A stretch of 64,000 bases of DNA. Source: JAHFUI01 sp039931615. Lineage in GTDB: Bacteria; Acidobacteriota; Vicinamibacteria; Vicinamibacterales; CAVVIG01. The notes under the pieces are model-generated. The model did not search any database. It saw only the letters and a program-made list of their open reading frames with translations, and was not told where the DNA came from. Each line of letters opens with the position of its first letter. Position 1 is the stretch's first letter. The position numbers and the translations under genes are program-made. The stretch is from assembly GCA_039931615.1 (NCBI GenBank), contig JBDTRR010000015.1, positions 30,506-94,505 of the forward strand, read 5' to 3'. This document shows, piece by piece, positions 1-8,770 of this stretch.

Positions 1-2276
1 CTGATATCGCGGCGCTGGCTCTCGAGCACGCGGATCTTCACCGGGTACTGCTCGCCGGCCTCACGATAGGTCGAGATCTCGTCGTCGCCGGAGACCAGCA
101 GGCGCAGGGTGTTGCCGACCGTCGCCATCCGGACGCCGAGGTCGGCGGCCCGCGCCCGATCGACGGCGACCTGGACCTCGGGGCTGGCATCGCTGTAGTC
201 GGTCCTGGCGTCCACCAGGCTCGGCGTCGTCTGCGCCCGGGCGAGAATCTGCTGCGAGTAGTCGTAGAGCTTGGCGATGTCCGGGCCGAGCAGGACCGCC
301 TGGATCGCGGTGTTGCCGCCGGTGCCGAGCGGATTACGCGCCTGCACCGTCGAGTTGTAGGCCGGGTGCTGCGCCAGGATCTTGCGAATCCGCGCCGTCG
401 CCTGCTCCTGTGTGACGGTCCGTTCGGCCGCCGGCACCATGTAGAAGAAGATATGGAAATGCGTGTAGCGGTCGGCGCCGGTCAGATAGGTGACGTGTGA
501 CACGCCCTCCTGCTGTCCGATCTCGCGGACCAGGCTCTGCGCCACCTCGGTCGTCCCCTCTATCGAGGTGCCTTGCGGCGTGTCGGCGTGAATCGTGAAT
601 TCGCCCATGTCCTCGCTGGGCACGAACGTCCGGCCGACCATCCGGTTCAGCGGGTAGGTCAGCGCGACCAGGGCGGCGGACAGGCCGATGATCGCCATCG
701 GGTGGGCCAGCGTCCAGCGCAGCGACGCGGTATAGCCCCGATCGAGGGCGTGAAACAGCCCGTGCTCCCGGGTCTCGCCCTCGCCGTGCGAGCGGTCGAC
801 CTTCAGCCAGCGCGAGCTGAGCATCGGCGTCAGCGTGAAGCTGACGATCATCGACACCAGGATCGAAAACGCCATCGTCCAGCCGAACGGGTAGATGAAG
901 CGGCGGGCGTAGCCGGTCATGAACGCCACCGGCAGGAAGATCACGATCAGCGACAGCGTCGTCGCCATCACCGGCAGCGCCACCTCGCGGGTGCCCTGGA
1001 TGGCGGCGTCGAACGGCGTGTACTTCTTTTCCTCGACGTAGCGGAAGATGTTTTCCAGCACGACGATGGCGTCGTCGATGACAATGCCGACGGCGAGGGT
1101 CAGCGCCAGCAGCGTCATGTTGTTGAGCGTGAAGTCCATCGCGCGCATCAACGTGAAGGTGGCGATGATCGAGGCGGGAATGGCCAGGGCCGAGATGATC
1201 ACCGCCCGGATGTTCCGGATGAAGAACATGACGACCAGCGACGCCAGCAGGCTGCCCCACAGCAGGTGCTCTTCGAGCGACGCGACCGAGGCGTAGATGA
1301 AGCGGGAATCGTCGGTGTTGATGGTCAGGGTGACGTCGGGCGGCAGGGTCTTGCCGACCGCGGCCAGCTTGGCCTTGACCGCTTCGGTCACCTTGATCGT
1401 GTTCTCGCCGGAGGCGCGCCGGATGTCGAGCTGGACCGCCGCGGCGCCGTCCTGCATGAACATCGAGCTGGTCACCTTCTGGACCGAGTCCTCGGCATGG
1501 CCGATGTCGGACACCCGCAGCGGCACGCCGTTGACGGTGGCGATGATGATGTCGTTGAACTGGTCGCTGGCGTCGAGCCGGCCGAGCGTGCGCAGCCCGA
1601 CCTCCCACTTGCCCTGCTCGAGCGTGCCGCCGGGGATCTCGACGTTCTCCTTTTGAATCGCCTCGCGGACCTGGTCGATCGACAGGCCGTGCGCATTCAG
1701 CTTCTGGATGTCAACGACGATGTGGATCTCGCGCGGCCGATCGCCGCTGATGGTGACGGCGCCGACGCCGTCGACCGACTCGAGCGCGCGTTTGACCTGC
1801 TGGTCGGCAATCTGGGTCAGCGTGCGCAGGCTGGCGCTCTTCGCCGAGACGATCAGGCTCATGATCGGGTCGGCGTCGGGGTCCTGCTTCTGGATCACCG
1901 GCGGCAGCACCTCGGGCGGCACTTCCCGCATCGCGCCGGCGACCTTCTCCCGCACGGTGTTGGCGGCGTCGTCCAGATCCCGTCCGAGCAGGAACTGCAC
2001 GGTGATGTTGGCGGTGCCGCCGGTGTTGACGTTGGCGCGCAGCTGGTCGATGCCGGCGATGCCGCTGAGCGCGTTCTCCATCGGCATGATCACCGCCGAG
2101 GTCATCTCGTCGGGAGCGGCGCCGGGCAGCCGCAGCGCGACGTTGACGGTCGCCGGATCGGCCTTGGGGAACAGATCGACGCCAAGGTCGCGGAACGAGA
2201 ACAGGCCGAGCACGACCAGCGACATCACCAGCATGGTGGCGAAGACCGGCCGCCGGACGCAGAGTTCAGACAGCAC
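1..2276 (-). CDS. RND multidrug efflux permease, HAE1/AcrB type (3' end outside window)
   Basis: Inner-membrane proton-driven pump subunit that would export drugs or lipophilic compounds together with a membrane-fusion protein and an outer-membrane channel. I read it from a GTG at 2276, which gives the typical N-terminus (ELCVRRPVFATML) followed by the first membrane segment. About 758 codons are present; an AcrB-type protein has about 1030-1050, so roughly the last quarter is missing beyond position 1. The proton-relay segment GIVIDDAIVVLEN is intact, with Asp401 and Asp402 matching the AcrB Asp407/Asp408 pair. The GTG lies 2 nt after the stop of the upstream fusion-protein gene, so translation is probably coupled. 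Family is certain; substrate is unknown. Confidence 0.93.
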   Translation of the reverse strand, partial: MLSELCVRRPVFATMLVMSLVVLGLFSFRDLGVDLFPKADPATVNVALRLPGAAPDEMTSAVIMPMENALSGIAGIDQLRANVNTGGTANITVQFLLGRDLDDAANTVREKVAGAMREVPPEVLPPVIQKQDPDADPIMSLIVSAKSASLRTLTQIADQQVKRALESVDGVGAVTISGDRPREIHIVVDIQKLNAHGLSIDQVREAIQKENVEIPGGTLEQGKWEVGLRTLGRLDASDQFNDIIIATVNGVPLRVSDIGHAEDSVQKVTSSMFMQDGAAAVQLDIRRASGENTIKVTEAVKAKLAAVGKTLPPDVTLTINTDDSRFIYASVASLEEHLLWGSLLASLVVMFFIRNIRAVIISALAIPASIIATFTLMRAMDFTLNNMTLLALTLAVGIVIDDAIVVLENIFRYVEEKKYTPFDAAIQGTREVALPVMATTLSLIVIFLPVAFMTGYARRFIYPFGWTMAFSILVSMIVSFTLTPMLSSRWLKVDRSHGEGETREHGLFHALDRGYTASLRWTLAHPMAIIGLSAALVALTYPLNRMVGRTFVPSEDMGEFTIHADTPQGTSIEGTTEVAQSLVREIGQQEGVSHVTYLTGADRYTHFHIFFYMVPAAERTVTQEQATARIRKILAQHPAYNSTVQARNPLGTGGNTAIQAVLLGPDIAKLYDYSQQILARAQTTPSLVDARTDYSDASPEVQVAVDRARAADLGVRMATVGNTLRLLVSGDDEISTYREAGEQYPVKIRVLESQRRDI

Positions 2277-2278
2277 GG

Positions 2279-3484
2279 TTACTCCGTCTCGCCGTTGACG
2301 GCGACCTTCATCCCGTCGACGAGATTGTCGACGTCGGTGAGCACGACCAGATCGCCGAGCTTGACGCCGCTGAGAATCTCCATCCGGTCGCCGGCCCGGT
2401 CGCCGGTTTTCAGCTCGTGCGCGGTCAGGTGGTCGCCGTCGACCGTGAAGACGCGATAGACGCCGTAGCGGTACTGCATCGCGGCGTAGGGCACGGTCAG
2501 GACCTGCTCGACCAGGGCGGTCTCCAGGTGCACCCGCGCGAACGTCCCCGGCTTGAGCCGGGCGCCGGCATTGGGCGCCAGCGCCTCGAAGGCGAACGTC
2601 CTGGTCTGGGTGTTGACCGCCGGACTGATCCGCGACACCGTCGCCGCGAACGGCGTGCCCGGGAACGCGTCGACCTGCAGATCGAGCGATTGCCCGACCT
2701 TGATCCACGGCGCCATGCGTTCGGGAATCTCCGCCAGCAGCTTGAGCGGATCGACGCGCACCACGGTCATCACCGGCATCTGTTCCTTGACCAGCTCGCC
2801 AACCGACACCATCCGCTTCTGGACGTAGCCGTCGAACGGCGCCCGGATCTCGGTGTCGCGCAGCTGTCGATCGGCCAGCTTCATCGCCGCGTCCGAGGCA
2901 TCGACGTCCGCCCGCTGGTTCCTGGCGTTCTGCAGCGCGGCGTCGTACGACGCCGCCTTCAACCGCAGCGTCGTCTCGACGTCGTCGAGCGCCTGTTGCG
3001 AGATCAGGGTGCGCTGGTGGAGCTGGGTTGCGCGCTCGTGGCCCTGCCTGGCCTGCGCCAGCTCGGCGGCCGCCTTGCGGACGTCAGCCGTCTCCTCGAC
3101 CGGCGGCAGCTGACCCGATTCCGACGCGCCATACTTGGTCAGCGCCCGGGCGTGCGCCGCCTTCTGCTCGTCCAGGGTGTATTGCAGCTTCTCGCGATCG
3201 ATCTCGACCAGCGTCTGGCCGGCGGTGACCCGATCGCCAAGATCCGCCAGGACGCGGCGGACGTTGCCTTCGGCCTGCGAGGAAATGGTCACCTGGTCCT
3301 CGGCGGCAAGCGTGCCGACGACGTCGACCGTGCGATGGACGGTGTCCTGGCGGACCGGCTCGGTCTTGACCAGCTTGGCGGCCGGCTCGCGCCCGGCGCC
3401 CGGATCGACCTTCGCGCGGGCGCAGCCCACCGGCAGCGCCATCGCCAGACACCACGCGAGAAACAAGGAAGCGGTCTTCAGCAT
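2279..3484 (-). CDS. RND efflux membrane-fusion protein (HlyD/AcrA family)
   Basis: Periplasmic adaptor linking the RND permease to an outer-membrane channel. The 401-residue protein has an N-terminal hydrophobic segment ending in a cysteine at about residue 21. This resembles a lipoprotein signal, but Pro instead of Leu at -3 makes lipidation uncertain. A biotinyl-lipoyl half-motif follows (about 70-105, VTAGQTLVEID), then an alpha-hairpin (about 110-190), the second lipoyl half, and beta-barrel and membrane-proximal domains to the C-terminus. It is first in a two-gene operon with the permease. There is no Shine-Dalgarno before the ATG; a TAGAAT box 9 nt upstream suggests a leaderless or nearly leaderless message. 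Confidence 0.93.
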   Translation of the reverse strand: MLKTASLFLAWCLAMALPVGCARAKVDPGAGREPAAKLVKTEPVRQDTVHRTVDVVGTLAAEDQVTISSQAEGNVRRVLADLGDRVTAGQTLVEIDREKLQYTLDEQKAAHARALTKYGASESGQLPPVEETADVRKAAAELAQARQGHERATQLHQRTLISQQALDDVETTLRLKAASYDAALQNARNQRADVDASDAAMKLADRQLRDTEIRAPFDGYVQKRMVSVGELVKEQMPVMTVVRVDPLKLLAEIPERMAPWIKVGQSLDLQVDAFPGTPFAATVSRISPAVNTQTRTFAFEALAPNAGARLKPGTFARVHLETALVEQVLTVPYAAMQYRYGVYRVFTVDGDHLTAHELKTGDRAGDRMEILSGVKLGDLVVLTDVDNLVDGMKVAVNGETE

Positions 3485-3493
3485 GAGTCTCAG

Positions 3494-3499
3494 ATTCTA
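3494..3499 (-). promoter_or_regulatory. -10 box for the efflux operon, close to the ATG
   Basis: TAGAAT on the minus strand, with 9 nt between the box and the ATG at 3484 and no Shine-Dalgarno in between. Transcription would begin at or within a few bases of the start codon. I see no good -35 hexamer at the usual spacing. Confidence 0.45.
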
Positions 3500-3548
3500 T
3501 TAGGAATGACGGCCTGATGGACGAGCGATGGGTGCTCCCAGCCGTCCG

Positions 3549-4661
3549 TCAGTTCTTGACGTATTTCGTCACGCCCCTCAGTTGTGCTTCCGCCGTGTAG
3601 ATGTTGCCGGCGGCGTCGACGGCGATACCTTCCCCCATCGCCCCGTCTGGAGCATTCGGTGTGGCGTGCGGCGGAATGAACACGGTCACCTTCCCGTCCG
3701 TGAGGCTCCCAATCCGGATCCCCCTCTGCCAACCAGGGTGCACCCGCTCCGTGGACTCCGAGTCGGCCGTATAGATGACGTCGTTCGTGTCGATGGCGAG
3801 CCCACTGGTGCGGCCGAAGTCGTCGTATTCAGCGACAAACTTCCCGTCCTTCGTCAGGATCTGGATCCGATGGTTGTGGCGGTCGGCGACGATCAGCCGG
3901 CCGCGGGAGTCGAACTCGAGCGCGTGCGGCGTCCGGAACTCGCCGGGCCCGGTGCCGGTCCTGCCCACCACCCTGAGGAACTTCCCGTTCCTGTCGAACA
4001 CCGAGATGCGGCCGACGAGATTGGGGGAGGTCACGTCGGTGTGGCTCTCCGACACGTAGACGTCGCCATTCGCCGGATCCGTCACGACATCAGTCGGATC
4101 GGTCAGGGCGTCCGGGGGATCCCCCCTCACGCCCGGTCTGCCGAGCGTCATCAGGACCATGCCGTCCGGACTGAACTTGACGACGACGCTGCCTTTACGG
4201 TCTTCACCGGGGTAGGTGCGGATCTCGTCAGGGTTGGCGGCCCGGGCGTCGGTCACCCAGACATTTCCATCGCGGTCGACATGGATGCCATGCGGCCAGA
4301 CGAACATCCCCCCGCCGAAGCTCGTGATCTCCTTGCCCGAATCGGCGAAGTGGTGGACCGGATTCGCTTTGCTGCCCAGACAGCCTGGCGTCGTCCCCGG
4401 AGAGCACCGGTCGGTGGCCCAGACCGACCGGCCATCCCGGTCGATGGCTACGCCGTTCGAGCCGCCCCACGGCCTGCCTTCCAGTTGTGCCCAATCCCGG
4501 ATGACGCGATACGGATTGGCGCCGCCGTTGACGGGCTGCACGGTGTCCGTCTGAGCGGTGCCACCCCGCTGTTGCGTCTCGACGCGGGCTCCCTGCAGCG
4601 CCACCCAGCCCACGACGAGGAGCGCGGTCAACGACGTTCGCACGAGACCTGAAGCGGACAT
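3549..4661 (-). CDS. Secreted NHL-type six-bladed beta-propeller protein
   Basis: 370 residues with an N-terminal signal peptide (hydrophobic about 9-22). At least six NHL/SMP30-like blade motifs follow, each of the form hydrophobic-D-x-x-G-x-(V/I)-(W/Y)-(V/T)-(A/T)-(D/E), for example VAIDRDGRSVWATD, IHVDRDGNVWVTD, VVTDPANGDVYVSE, LEFDSRGRLIVAD, LAIDTNDVIYTAD and IAVDAAGNIYTAE. The arrangement resembles the lyase domain of peptidylglycine alpha-amidating enzymes and other periplasmic propellers, but I cannot assign a catalytic residue set, so no reaction is claimed. The ATG at 4661 has AAGGAG 9 nt upstream. It lies 52 bp after the TonB receptor gene on the same strand, so the two may be co-transcribed. 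Confidence 0.85.
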   Translation of the reverse strand: MSASGLVRTSLTALLVVGWVALQGARVETQQRGGTAQTDTVQPVNGGANPYRVIRDWAQLEGRPWGGSNGVAIDRDGRSVWATDRCSPGTTPGCLGSKANPVHHFADSGKEITSFGGGMFVWPHGIHVDRDGNVWVTDARAANPDEIRTYPGEDRKGSVVVKFSPDGMVLMTLGRPGVRGDPPDALTDPTDVVTDPANGDVYVSESHTDVTSPNLVGRISVFDRNGKFLRVVGRTGTGPGEFRTPHALEFDSRGRLIVADRHNHRIQILTKDGKFVAEYDDFGRTSGLAIDTNDVIYTADSESTERVHPGWQRGIRIGSLTDGKVTVFIPPHATPNAPDGAMGEGIAVDAAGNIYTAEAQLRGVTKYVKN

Positions 4662-4713
4662 CTCGAACGCTCCTTCAAGTGCACTTCTTATTCGTACAAA
4701 CCAGGGAGCCGGC

Positions 4714-7623
4714 TCAGAACGTGACCCGGACCCCCAGCTGCAGCTGCCGCTGCTCGTAGCCGCCGGTCGGCGAGAAGACCGCGTCGCGCTGGATCGAGCC
4801 CGGCGCCGGAAGGGTCAGCGGCAATCCGGCGGCGGTGACCGGGCTTCCCTGCGCGTCGGTGTTGACGGTGGTCGTCGCGCTCGCCCACTGTTCGGTGTTG
4901 AAGAGGTTCTTCACCTCCGCCACCAGCTCCAGCTTGGTGCGGCCGGCCACCGGGACGACCCGGGAATACCGCAAATCGACGTTATAGCGGGCCGGCAGGT
5001 TGTAGGAGTTGCGGGTCACCCCGATCGGCCGGTCGGCGCCGATCGCGTCGTTGTTCAATTCGCGGCTGCTGCGCAGCGTCACCGGAATGCCGCTGGCGAA
5101 CTGCAGCGCGATGCCGAACAGGTTGTTGTTGAGGATCGCGCCGGCGAGACCGGCGGCCGCGACCTCGGGCTGCGCGACGATGCTGGCCACGAAGGTATGA
5201 CGCTGGTCGAGGATGTTCGGACCCCGGTCGGTATCAAGGCTGGCCGGATCGCTGCGACCGCCGGTGTCGCCTTGAACCGAGAGGGTGCTGGTGATCGGCG
5301 CCGTATCGTCGCTCTTGGCCAGGGTGTAGGCGAGGTCCCACTGCACACCGCGGTACATCCGGCGGGTGAACTGCAGGGTCAACGCCTTGTACGACGACTC
5401 GCCGATCGCCTGGGTCGCGAAGACCGCGTTGAAGCGCGGGTCGATCCGGGTCGCGGCGTTGATGGCGGTCGAGTAGATCGGCCGGCCGTCCGGCAGGGCG
5501 CCAGTCGGCCCCAGCAGGTTGACGTTCGAAACGACCGGCAGATTGTAGCCGCGGGTATAGGTCCCGCCGATACCGGCCGAGTAATGCTGCCCGACCGCGC
5601 GTTCGACCTGGACGTTGTTCTGCCACATCCGGGCAATCTGGAACGCCGGATCGACGATCCACGGATTGTTCGCCGCCGCGCTGCCGCTCGACAGGACGCC
5701 GGGAAACGCCGGCGCGCCGGCCTGGGTCGCCTGCAGCGAAAAACTGGCGCGGGCCGGGGTCCCGTCGTTGACGATCGCCTGCTCGTAGATGGCGTTGATC
5801 GGCTGGTCGTACATCAGGCCGCTGTTGCCGCGCAGCACGGTGCGCCGATCCTCGCCGAGCGCCCAGACGAAGCCGGCGCGCGGCTGCAGGTTGTTCTTGT
5901 CGGTGGGGAACGTGTGCGAGGCATCGAGGACGGCGGTCGCGACACCTTCCGGCGCCGTATAGGTGTCGTAGCGCAGGCCGTAGAGCAGCTTCAGCGTCGG
6001 GGTGACCCGCCAGTCGTCCTGGACGAACAGCCCGAACATCCGGGTGTCGTACTGATAGGTCGGATTGCCGACGAACTGCTGGAACGAGGTGTAGCCGAAC
6101 GGGTTGGCGCCGCTGCGCGCCGCCAGGAACGCGTCGACGTTGGCGAAGGTGTAGAGCTGGATCAGCGTCTGCGTCCGCGAGTCGCTCACCGCCTGCGCAT
6201 TGAAGCCGAACTTGTAGGCGTGGTTGCCGCGGATGTAGGTCAGGTTGTCGAGGACCTGGAAGATGCCCTCGGTGAAGCCGAACCCGGAATCGGCGTTGGC
6301 CTGCACCGGGCCGCCGAAATTGGCGACGCCGTTGATGCGGATGCCCGGGCCGGTGCCCGCCTGTGATCCCGGCGCCCGCGACTGGCTGCGGGTCGCATAC
6401 TGGACCCGCAGCTCGTTCAGAAGGCGCGAGCCGATCGTCGACACCAGCTGGCCGGCGGTGGAGTGCTGGCGGTCGCTGAAGTCGGTCCCCTGCTGGACCG
6501 AGTTCGGCACCCCGGAGGAGGTGCTGCCGATGTTATTCGGAATGAAATTGTCGAAGAAGATGTAGCGGACGTTGAGCCGGTTGTTCATCGAGAGGTTGTG
6601 ATCGACCTTGGCGATGGCGAACCGGGTCTCGGCCAGGGCGGGAATGTAGGCCGGCTCCGTCAGCCCGAGCCGCGCCGCGTTGGCCGGCGTGATCGTCACG
6701 ACGCGCGCGCCCGAGAGGTCGCGCTTCGTGTTCTCGAAGCCGCCGAAGTAGAACGTCCGGTCCTTGATGATCGGCCCGCCGTTGTCGACGGTGAAGATGT
6801 TGACACTGGTCGGCGGCTTGACAGTGGTGGCGGCAAAGAACGGCAGCTCGACCATCGGCTCGCGCTGAAAGCGATAGCTCGCCTGTCCATGCTGTCGATT
6901 GGTCCCCGACGGCGTGATGGCGTTGTAGACCAGCCCCATCGTCTGGCCGAATTCCGGCGCGTAGCCGGTGGTGACGACCTTGACCTCGCGGATCATCACC
7001 TCGGACATCGGCATCTGCCGGAGGCCGGCGCGGTCCTTCTCGGTGTTATCGTTCCCGTCGATCTGATAGTTGACGCGCAGCAGCGCGCCGTTGGCGGTCA
7101 GCCGCGGCACACCGAACTCCTGCGTTTCGAAGCCGACCACGCCGGGCTGGAGGAGTGCGAAGTTGTACGGGTTGCGCGACGTCAGCGGCAGGGTCTTGAT
7201 CTCGGCCGCGGTCAGCGTCCGGCCCTGCTCGATCTTGCCGACGTCGACGACCGGGACGTCGATGCTGACCGACACCGTTTCCGTCAGCGCGCCGACGCCG
7301 AGCTTGACGTCGATCACGGCAGTCTGGCCGGCCGACAGCGACACACCGGTCTGCTCGTGCTTCTTGAAGCCGGGCAGCTCGGCGGTGAGCCGATAGGCGC
7401 CGAGCGACAGCAGCGGCGCCCGGTAGACCCCGGCCTCGTTGGTGATCACCGATCGGGTGTCGCCGGTGTCGCTATTGGTCACCGTCACCACGACCCCGGG
7501 CAGCACGCCGCCCGAGTCGTCAGTCACCGTGCCCTCGATGGTGCCGTTGATGGCCTGCCCCTGGGCGCCGGCGATCGAGGCGAGGGACAGGACGAGCAGA
7601 AATGCCGCGACGCCGCGCAACAT
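4714..7623 (-). CDS. Oar-like TonB-dependent outer-membrane receptor
   Basis: 969-residue outer-membrane transporter. A signal peptide (1-21) precedes a carboxypeptidase-regulatory-like (CarboxypepD_reg) domain at about 25-105 (GTIEGTVTDDSGGVLPG start). A plug domain follows, then a long beta-barrel ending in an aromatic residue (GVRVTF), as expected for BAM-dependent insertion. This is the OmpA-related/Oar receptor type that is expanded in Acidobacteriota. The reading frame stays open about 590 bp further upstream, but the ATG at 7623 is preferred: it starts the signal peptide and has GGAGGA 6 nt upstream. Oar-like receptors are thought to import oligomers such as peptides or glycans; the ligand here is unknown. 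Confidence 0.93.
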   Translation of the reverse strand: MLRGVAAFLLVLSLASIAGAQGQAINGTIEGTVTDDSGGVLPGVVVTVTNSDTGDTRSVITNEAGVYRAPLLSLGAYRLTAELPGFKKHEQTGVSLSAGQTAVIDVKLGVGALTETVSVSIDVPVVDVGKIEQGRTLTAAEIKTLPLTSRNPYNFALLQPGVVGFETQEFGVPRLTANGALLRVNYQIDGNDNTEKDRAGLRQMPMSEVMIREVKVVTTGYAPEFGQTMGLVYNAITPSGTNRQHGQASYRFQREPMVELPFFAATTVKPPTSVNIFTVDNGGPIIKDRTFYFGGFENTKRDLSGARVVTITPANAARLGLTEPAYIPALAETRFAIAKVDHNLSMNNRLNVRYIFFDNFIPNNIGSTSSGVPNSVQQGTDFSDRQHSTAGQLVSTIGSRLLNELRVQYATRSQSRAPGSQAGTGPGIRINGVANFGGPVQANADSGFGFTEGIFQVLDNLTYIRGNHAYKFGFNAQAVSDSRTQTLIQLYTFANVDAFLAARSGANPFGYTSFQQFVGNPTYQYDTRMFGLFVQDDWRVTPTLKLLYGLRYDTYTAPEGVATAVLDASHTFPTDKNNLQPRAGFVWALGEDRRTVLRGNSGLMYDQPINAIYEQAIVNDGTPARASFSLQATQAGAPAFPGVLSSGSAAANNPWIVDPAFQIARMWQNNVQVERAVGQHYSAGIGGTYTRGYNLPVVSNVNLLGPTGALPDGRPIYSTAINAATRIDPRFNAVFATQAIGESSYKALTLQFTRRMYRGVQWDLAYTLAKSDDTAPITSTLSVQGDTGGRSDPASLDTDRGPNILDQRHTFVASIVAQPEVAAAGLAGAILNNNLFGIALQFASGIPVTLRSSRELNNDAIGADRPIGVTRNSYNLPARYNVDLRYSRVVPVAGRTKLELVAEVKNLFNTEQWASATTTVNTDAQGSPVTAAGLPLTLPAPGSIQRDAVFSPTGGYEQRQLQLGVRVTF

Positions 7624-7693
7624 GGGAATCCTCCGGAAGGGTAAATAGTCAGTATACGTTGTGCAGACGTTCTGCCCGACTCGGCAGTCCGCA

Positions 7694-8674
7694 CTACTTC
7701 TGATCGGCGTCCAGCCAGCGTCTGAGGCGGGCGATCCCCTCTCGCAGCGGGACGGTTGGCTCCCACCCGAGGATATCCTTTGCCCGCGCCGTCGAGATGT
7801 GCAGCTCGTGGTGCGCCGTCGACCGCACGGTGCGGGTGTCGTCGACATGCTCGGGCTCCAGCGTCGACCCGTACTCCTCGCGCACCATCGCCACGACGTC
7901 GTTGACGCTTGTCGATCGGCCGGAGGCGACGTTGAAGGCGCCGTTGGCGCCCGCCGCCCCCATGGCCCGGACACAGGCGCGCGCCGCATCGCCGGCGTAG
8001 AGGTAGTCGTGCGCCTCGCCGCCGGAACCGCGGACGACGATCGGCCGGCCGGCGCGGGCCGCCTGCATCGCCTCGAGTATGTAGAGGGCGTTGATGCCTC
8101 GAGCGTGCTGCCGCTCGCCATAGACGGTGGAGAATCGCAGCGCGCAACACTCGACACTGTAGCGCTGGGCGTACAGCCGCCCCAGGCTCTCGCCGAGCAG
8201 CTTCGAGGCCCCATACGAGGCCGAGGCGGCGGAGATGTCGTCGGACCGGAACGCGCGCGATTCGTCGATCACGCCGGCGACGTCACCGCCGTAGACGGCC
8301 ACCGACGACGCAAACACGATCCGGCAGGCGCCGGACCGGGCGGCTTCGAGCGTGTTGATCATGCCCATCACGTTCACGTCCGCCCCGACCGCCGGATGCT
8401 CCGAGAACGGCAGCGTCAGGTAGCCCGCCAGCGCGAAGATGCCGTGCACACCCGAGACGGCGTCGACCAGCTGCGGCAGCCGCAGGACGTCGCCGCGAAT
8501 CGACCGGACCCGGCCGTCCGGGCCGAACGCGTCGAGCAGGCTGGCGCTGCCCAGGCTGAGATTGTCGTAGAGGACGACCTCATCCGCTCCAGCGGCGAGC
8601 AGGAGGCGGGTCAGGTGCGATCCGATCAGGCTGGCGCCGCCGGTGATCAGAAACCTCTGTCCGGTAATCGACAT
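7694..8674 (-). CDS. NAD-dependent epimerase/dehydratase (extended SDR, UDP-sugar type)
   Basis: 326-residue cytoplasmic short-chain dehydrogenase of the extended class, probably acting on a nucleotide-sugar. It has the N-terminal dinucleotide motif GGASLIGSH (12-20), an acidic residue after the second strand (VVLYDN), the VFASSVAVYG segment, and the catalytic Tyr154-x-x-x-Lys158 (YGASK). The C-terminal part (HISTARAKDILGWEP) matches UDP-glucose 4-epimerase-like enzymes. Substrate is not determined and no glycosyltransferase is adjacent. The ATG has no Shine-Dalgarno, and a TAGAAT box ends 8 nt upstream. Divergent from the aldehyde dehydrogenase, with a palindromic repeat between them. Confidence 0.9.
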   Translation of the reverse strand: MSITGQRFLITGGASLIGSHLTRLLLAAGADEVVLYDNLSLGSASLLDAFGPDGRVRSIRGDVLRLPQLVDAVSGVHGIFALAGYLTLPFSEHPAVGADVNVMGMINTLEAARSGACRIVFASSVAVYGGDVAGVIDESRAFRSDDISAASASYGASKLLGESLGRLYAQRYSVECCALRFSTVYGERQHARGINALYILEAMQAARAGRPIVVRGSGGEAHDYLYAGDAARACVRAMGAAGANGAFNVASGRSTSVNDVVAMVREEYGSTLEPEHVDDTRTVRSTAHHELHISTARAKDILGWEPTVPLREGIARLRRWLDADQK

Positions 8675-8682
8675 GGCTCGTC

Positions 8683-8688
8683 ATTCTA
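8683..8688 (-). promoter_or_regulatory. -10 box for the epimerase gene, near-leaderless
   Basis: TAGAAT on the minus strand with 8 nt to the ATG at 8674 and no Shine-Dalgarno between them. It has the same geometry as the boxes at 3494-3499, 8757-8762 and 51248-51253. Confidence 0.45.
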
Positions 8689-8744
8689 GTGGACGGCCGC
8701 TGGCGGATCTCCCACGGTCCGGCCAAAGCCGGACACTACGTACA
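8689..8744. repeat. Palindromic intergenic element (left arm degenerate)
   Basis: Contains the perfect hairpin GTCCGGC-CAAA-GCCGGAC at 8717-8734, followed by ACTACGTA. The left half (8689-8710) is a decayed copy of the GTCCGC..GCGGAC hairpin that is intact in the copies at 39491-39547 and 62858-62917. It sits between two divergent genes. Confidence 0.8.
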
Positions 8745-8756
8745 AATACAAAGAGT

Positions 8757-8762
8757 TATGAT
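8757..8762 (+). promoter_or_regulatory. -10 box for the aldehyde dehydrogenase gene
   Basis: TATGAT with 8 nt to the ATG at 8771 and no Shine-Dalgarno. A -35 element at normal spacing would fall inside the palindromic repeat at 8689-8744. Confidence 0.4.
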
Positions 8763-8770
8763 CCGAGCCG

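Noticed and set aside
573..2459. Long plus-strand ORF antisense to the RND permease
   Set aside because: Composition is Arg/Asp/His-rich with no fold-like hydrophobic pattern. It is the mirror of a conserved transporter in a GC-rich genome.
7624..8214. N-terminal extension of the TonB receptor frame
   Set aside because: Overlaps the epimerase gene on the same strand, and the signal peptide plus ribosome site define the start at 7623.
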